A DNA stretch of 46,027 nucleotides, taken from NCBI GenBank assembly GCA_026770585.1, contig MU646386.1, forward strand, positions 469,115-515,141, given 5' to 3'. Positions within the stretch are counted from its first letter, which is position 1. Each line of letters begins with the position of its first letter. Below are positions 41,013 to 46,027 of the stretch, one piece after another. The notes under the pieces were generated by a model. That model was not told the origin of the DNA. It worked only from the letters and a program-made list of their open reading frames with translations, and did not search any database. The translations under genes were made by a program, and so were the position numbers. This DNA comes from Baffinella frigidus (taxonomy: Eukaryota > Cryptophyceae > Cryptomonadales > Baffinellaceae).

Positions 41013-44000
41013 GCCGGTGATAATCAAATAACCACAGAAGTCGTGCCCGGTCCGACCGGGTACCGGCCGGGCACCGGGCCGGATGCCCGGCCCGGCCGGG
41101 TACCCGGTGGGCCGGGTGCCCGGTTGGGCTGAGAGCACCGGGCACCGGTGCCCGGTGGCTGCCCGGCCCGGCCCGGCCGGTGCCTGGTGCCGGTGAGCCG
41201 CCGGTGCCCGGCCGGGCATCAGGCCCACCGGGTACTCGGTCGGGCGAGTTTGCGCGGGCTCCATGGGCCCGGCAGCCCGGCCGGGCACCCCGACCGGGCA
41301 CCAGACCTTCCACCCCTCCCCGGCCGGGGCCCGGGGTCCCCGGCCGGGTCCCCGGCCAGGCACCCGGCCGGGCACCGGGAATCCCCGGCCGGGCACCGGA
41401 GCCCAGCCGGGGAAGACTGCCCGGCCGGGCACCGGCCGGGCTGCCCAGCCGGGCACCGGTGCCCGGTCGGGAAAAACCCACCGGGCACCGGTGCCCGGTC
41501 AGTGCCCGGCCCGGCCCGGCCCGGCCGGGCACTGTTTGTGGCCCCACCGGGCACCCCCGTTTTGCCCGGGCAATGGGTGCCCGGCCGGGCCGGGCCGGGC
41601 CGGTCAGGCCGGGCACGACTTCTGTGCAAATAACGATCAAAAGTAGTAAGTGCTGGTCAAAACGCCGGTCAAAACTAACGGTCAACTCAAAACGCCGTTG
41701 GAAACAAAGCGCAAGACTCTCCGAACGCAAGAACCGCGGACAAGGCTCGAGGAGCTCTCCCGAGGCGGGCCTCTCCCAGGCTAGTCATCACAGGGGCTCA
41801 GACCTCGTGCGCCTAAACCCGACACTGAAAACATGACTTGGACTGCCTCAAGTGGGGCGCCTAGCCGTCAAAGTAACCGCCGGTCAAAACGCCGGTCAAA
41901 ACCAACGGTCGACACAGACCGCCTCAGGCGGGGCGCAGAGATGGACTTGAGCCATTGTGAGCGGGATTCCGGCGGGCGTATCACAGGTGAGCTCTTGGAT
42001 GGAGGCGGGCCTATCCCAGGCTGGTTCTGACAGGGGAGCGGACCTGCCGAGCGGCGTCATCTCGACTGGCTTGATGCTTGCGGGAACCCGTGCGGGATCG
42101 TTGGCGGGCGACCGGCTGGAAGGGGGTAGCACCAGAAAAGGTTAGGTTGCGGGAGCTCATAACCTGCGGTTAGGTTGTGGTTGAGGGTATCCCCCATCAC
42201 CTAAGGTTGGGTTGATGCTGGCGGGGACCCTTGCTGGATCGTTCGCGGGCGAACGGGTGTCAGGAGGTGGAGGTGTTAGGTGCATGTTGAGGTTGAGGGT
42301 GCCCATAACCTACGGTTAGGGCTTGATGCTGCGTGCTGTATCGTTGGCGGGCGACCGGCTGTCCGAGATCGTGCGATTTCAGCGAAGTTGAAGCAGGCTA
42401 CCTCCTACAATTTTTGCGTTTGCAGTATGAAACTTTGGGCAAATGTTTTGGACAGGATTGATGCTGGCGGGGGGCTTTGCCGGGTCGTTGGCGGGCCAAC
42501 GGCTGTCAGGAGGTGGCACCAAAAACCGTTAGGTTGAGGGTGCCCATAACCTGAGGCTAGGTTGTGGTTGAGAGTATCCCCCATAACCTAAGGTTGGGCC
42601 CTTGCCGGGGCATTCGCCGGCGAACGGCTGGAAAGAGGTAGCACCAGAAAAGGTTGGGTCGAGGCCCACCTGCACCGTATCACAAATCGGGGGGGGGGAC
42701 AAGATCGCATTCCGCATGATTGCATCTGTGGAGAGGACGAGGGAGAGAGACGTTGGGGTAAATTCAGAAGCACCCCAGCGGGGTATCCACTCAGAAGACT
42801 ACAGGCAACACGTTTCAACCTGCATCGGATCCTTTTCTTCGGGTTGTGCCGGGAAATGGCACGTTACCCCGGCTATCCGGCGCTGATGGTACCCCGTAGT
42901 GTTTTGAGAGGTTAGGAAACATCACCTCGGGGGATGGAGGGGTCAGTTGGGGGGGACGAGATGGCGCGAAGGTCCTTGCTGACGATGCACCCCGTCCGCT
43001 ACAAGCTCGTTGGCCTGTGAGGTGTATACCCCCAACACTACAAACGCCAAACTCCAAACCCCAATCCGCGGGACGAGGGGAGGACCAGATGGCGCGGAGG
43101 TCTTTGCTGGCGATGCGCTGCGCGCCGTCGATGACAAGCTCGTTGCTCTTCGAGTCCCACGTGACCTTCGGAAGCGGCGACGCCTCCTTGAGCTGAGTAA
43201 CCTGAAGAGGTTTGGGGTGTGGGGTCAACCCTCCTCTCCGGGCACCGCGGCCCTCGGCCTCTTGCGAGGTTAGTCCTAAATCCTGCACCCTGCATCCTGC
43301 ACCCTGCTGCACCCACACCCCAAACCCCAATCGCTAAACCCCACACCCCGCACCCTAAACTCTAAGCCATAAACCCTCAAGCGCAGACCTCACGGACGAT
43401 GTTCCCAAACCCCCAACCCCCAACCCCGAAACCGTAATCACCTCGCAGACGATGTCCGTGGCGAGATCCTTCAAAAGGGCGAGGCGGGGAACTCAAGGAC
43501 GAACGGCAATCCGTAGGCATAAACCCTAAACCCTCAGGCATAAACCCTCAAACACAGACTTCACAGACCCGAAACCCGAAACCCTAAACCCCACACCCCA
43601 CACCCCACACCCCACACCCCAATCCCTCATCACTACGGCATAAACTCTCAACTCTGACTCATCACCCCTAAACCACAGACCTCGCGGACGAGGTCGGTGG
43701 CGAGATCCTTGAAGATGGTGGCGATGGGTGAGGCGGGGAACGCGAGCACGTACGGGAGCCCCGCGTCCGCCTGCTGCGTCAGCGCCTGCGCAGGAGGAGG
43801 GGGGGGGGGGGGAGGGGTTAGGCAGGTTACGATTGCATCCCTCTCATCCTGGTGAGTGTTTGATTTGAAGAGTAGTTCCCATAGGGAATTCCTTATAGAG
43901 CCGTCCCTTGAGAAATTGGGCGAACGGCTCCAGTTCCGTATGGATATCTATGGAGCGAATATCTTGGCGATGGGCGAGGTGGGGAACGCGAGCACGTATG

Positions 44001-45849
44001 GGAGCCCCGCGTCCGCCTGCTGTGTCAGTGCCTGCCGCGGGAGGATCGGGTTTAGGGTTTGCTCAGGGTTTAGGGTTTGGGGTTTAGGGTGGGAGGAGGA
44101 GGGAAGGGGCAGGTTATGATGCTCGAGTTCAGGTTATGATCCTGGAGATCTCCCGGTGAGTGTCTGCTTCCCTCTTTGCACCTCTCGCGCCACGGTCAAG
44201 TCTAGCTCTGCCTCACTCGGTTGACCGAATATTCTCAAGTCGACGTTCCAGGTGTGCGTTGCAAATTCGTCAACGTTGGAGCGAAACCGACCCCGGGCTC
44301 AGCAACGTGGTGAGCCCCAATAGACTGAGGCAGGAATTGAAAGAGGAGGCAGCCTCTCACCGGGAGAAGCGGGATGGAGTAGGAGTTGGCGATGCCCCAC
44401 ATGTCGAGCAGGCGCTGGCGGTGCCCAGTCCCGAACAGCATCTGCCTCTGTCCGACGAGGGCCCGGAGTTCGCCTGTTGGAGGTTTCAGGGTTGAGGGTT
44501 CAGAGGACGCGCCGAGCAGCCGCTGCCGGTGTCCGGTTCCGAAGAGCATCTGTTGGAAGGGTTGCGGCTCAGGGAGTAGGGTGCAGGGTCCCACGTGTCG
44601 CGCAGCCGCGGCCGCGGCCGGTACCCCGTTCCGAAGAGCATTTGCTTCTGCCCGACGGCCAGGGCGCGCAGCTCCCCTATTGGAGGGGTTGGGGTTTAGG
44701 GTGTGGAGTTTGGAGGGTGGGGTGTAGGGTTTAGGTTTCAGGGTTCAGAGTTTAGAGTTGAGGGTTCTCCAAGCAATGCAACCCTAAACCGTGCACGCCC
44801 TGACCCTCTCGTAGCCTCACCAGCAGCATCAGGCGAGAGCGAGTGCTTCTCGACGAACACGTCGATGCCCCAACGTTTTACTGTCCCTAACATGACCCGA
44901 TTATGCACAGCGATTTCCGTTGCATGAACTTAACATTTTTATTGGTCGCAGTTGAACCTGCAGCGTCCGGAGAGAGGGAGTGCGTGTCAACAAACGCGGC
45001 GATGCCATGACGCTTGACATTTCTCCAGGAAGGAAACCTTGAACCGTAACAAACATCCCACCTCTCTCTCTTGGTCGAAGAGATGTCCAGGGTCCCATCT
45101 CGAAATCAATAGGAAGGTCGCCAGCAGCGTCGGGAGAGAAGATAAGGGTGTATGTACATGCTATTTTAGGCATACACTGATGCTATCTTACGCCTCTGTG
45201 TGTGGACATATTCTGGTAAGTTCCGAGATGAAATTGAACCTGCAGCGTCGGGCGAGAGCGAGTGCTTCTCGACAAACGCGTCGATGCCTGGCGCCAGCGC
45301 CTCCGAGGGGTCGAGAAACGCCATGTTCTCCACCACCGCCACCGAAGGAATTCCGACCTGATGTAGGGGTTGGGTTTCAGGTTTCAGGTTTTATTTTTAA
45401 TATTTACGGTTGCGTTTTGTTTTCAATATTTGGTGTTGTTTGTCAACAAACGTGGCGATGCCTGGCGCGAGTGCCTCTGAGGGGCCCAGAAACGCCAACT
45501 TTTTTCACTGCCGCCACCGAGGGGATCCCCACCTGGATTGCGGTTTGGGGTTTGGGGTTTTGAGGTTCATGGGAAACAACATACGGTGTTGTTAGGCAAC
45601 TCTTATTGAGTTCCTAGCAGACTCCTATTGAGTTCATAGTAAACCCCTATTGACTTGATAGGAAACTCCTGTTGAGTTGATAGTAATCTCGTAGCGGGTA
45701 CTGGGCCACGGCAGGCTGTGGGGCTCCCAGCTTTCCCCGAGGCGGGTCTGCGGCTGTTGACAGGAGCGCACCTTATCGAACATTTCGACGTCCTTCACGA
45801 CGTCCACGGACGAGAGGAACTGTGGCGTCGTGATAATCATATTGGTATG
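40822..45849 (-). CDS. HCF101: HCF101/Mrp-type P-loop Fe-S carrier with C-terminal DUF971 (5'-partial)
   Basis: Only the 3' part (202 codons plus stop) is in the window. Exons: 45849-45772, 45357-45240, 44473-44361, 43785-43681, 43201-43086, 40900-40822; all five junctions agree in phase. [20 protein letters not shown] then [16 protein letters not shown] is the Mrp/Nbp35 core after the Walker B region. [20 protein letters not shown] and [17 protein letters not shown] match the C-terminal part of that core. [13 protein letters not shown] plus [18 protein letters not shown] is a DUF971-like domain, and the protein ends VDGFQ. A C-terminal DUF971 fits HCF101, which delivers 4Fe-4S clusters in plastids, better than Ind1 or Nbp35. 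The P-loop and N-terminal targeting region lie beyond the right edge, so plastid location is inference. The last intron (43085-40901) is long and full of transposon and tandem repeat sequence. Confidence 0.88.
41033..41626. mobile_element. hAT-like non-autonomous element, GC-rich palindromic body
   Basis: 594 bp with perfect 18-bp terminal inverted repeats (CACAGAAGTCGTGCCCGG) and a perfect 8-bp direct duplication, CAAATAAC, at 41025-41032 and 41627-41634. The body is almost entirely CCGGGCACCGG-type self-complementary repeats. An 8-bp duplication and CA-starting ends fit the hAT superfamily. It sits in the last intron of the HCF101-like gene. Open frames in it are low-complexity artefacts. 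Confidence 0.9.
42050..42690. repeat. Five diverged tandem repeats of about 110-140 bp
   Basis: Units start near 42068, 42210, 42320, 42457 and 42597, each with TTGATGCTGGCGGG, TCGTTGGCGGGCGACCGGCT and GTTAGGTTG blocks. They lie in the last HCF101-like intron. No exon was recognised in them. Confidence 0.75.
43975..44045 (-). pseudogene. Upstream copy of HCF101-like exon 4
   Basis: The minus strand repeats [17 protein letters not shown] of exon 43785-43681 nearly exactly, then diverges. Its 3'-half counterpart (LATDIVCE plus GT) is at about 43440-43500. Confidence 0.85.
44500..44680 (-). pseudogene. Two upstream copies of HCF101-like exon 3
   Basis: [13 protein letters not shown] recurs at about 44515-44560. 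[20 protein letters not shown] recurs at about 44610-44680. Both precede the intact exon 44473-44361. Confidence 0.85.
44815..45540 (-). pseudogene. Copies of HCF101-like exon 2 on both sides of the real exon
   Basis: Upstream, about 45455-45540 copies VGIPSVA...LAPGIDAF with frameshifts. Downstream, the exon tail ([13 protein letters not shown] plus GT-like donor) recurs at about 45110-45130, 44955-45010 and 44815-44875. The intact exon is 45357-45240. Confidence 0.8.
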
Positions 45850-45852
45850 CTG

Positions 45853-45900
<48 letters not shown>

Positions 45901-45929
45901 AATAAAGAAAATATGTATGTATATAAAAT

Positions 45930-46027
<98 letters not shown>
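45853..46027. repeat. (AT)n microsatellite
   Basis: Nearly pure AT dinucleotides from the right edge up to the 3' splice site of HCF101-like exon 45849-45772, broken once at about 45897-45932. Confidence 0.98.

Noticed and set aside
41148-41836. Long GC-rich Gly/Pro/Arg open frames on both strands
   Set aside because: They lie inside the palindromic transposon and come from its CCGGGCACCGG repeats.
1-46027. tRNA, rRNA or snRNA genes
   Set aside because: No cloverleaf, conserved rRNA block or snRNA motif was recognised on either strand by eye; a tRNAscan/Infernal run would be needed to exclude them.

Overview
This window is nuclear DNA of a microbial eukaryote, most likely an alga. It has dense spliceosomal introns, GC-rich exons of about 30-300 nt, and a telomere-type TTTAGGG heptamer vocabulary. 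An HCF101-like Fe-S carrier gene and a plant-like DP transcription factor fit a green (prasinophyte-type) alga; a signal-peptide-like leader on the patatin gene leaves a complex-plastid alga possible. I cannot name the species. All gene models were spliced by hand from GT-AG (a few GC-AG) sites. Their main support is that reading phase agrees at every junction I could check.

Layout, left to right: (1) 298-10445, minus strand: a patatin-like acyl hydrolase of about 21 exons with an EF-hand segment spliced into the catalytic domain; it probably continues past the left edge. (2) 11281-16426, plus: a DP-family (E2F partner) transcription factor, 13 exons, 545 codons. (3) 17620-27356, minus: an RBM22/Cwc2/Ecm2-type splicing factor, with its first RRM strand hidden in an assembly gap (about 20242-21234). 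(4) 27677-37062, plus: a bacterial-GuaD-like guanine deaminase, 17 exons, 468 codons. (5) 38126-39081, minus: a small membrane-anchored U-box protein, 3 exons. (6) 40822-45849, minus: the 3' part of an HCF101/Mrp-type P-loop carrier with C-terminal DUF971, whose 5' end lies beyond the right edge. Genes 1/2 and 3/4 are head-to-head, and 2/3 and 4/5 are tail-to-tail. I see no shared pathway among the six; they look like ordinary housekeeping neighbours.

The remarkable part is the introns. First, most are built from 7-bp satellites (TTTAGGG, TTTGGGG, TTTCGGG, GTGTAGG, TATATGG, TATTGTG, TTCAGTG and others), usually with the C-rich strand as the sense strand. Second, most exons have one or more partial, decayed, same-orientation copies of themselves ('exon shadows') in the adjacent introns, often including the splice site. 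These range from 50 bp of perfect identity to barely recognisable. The small U-box gene has neither feature. Non-autonomous DNA transposons are scattered throughout, including a 594-bp GC-rich palindromic element with 18-bp terminal inverted repeats and an 8-bp target duplication, and a TA-flanked MITE family with one copy inside an exon shadow.
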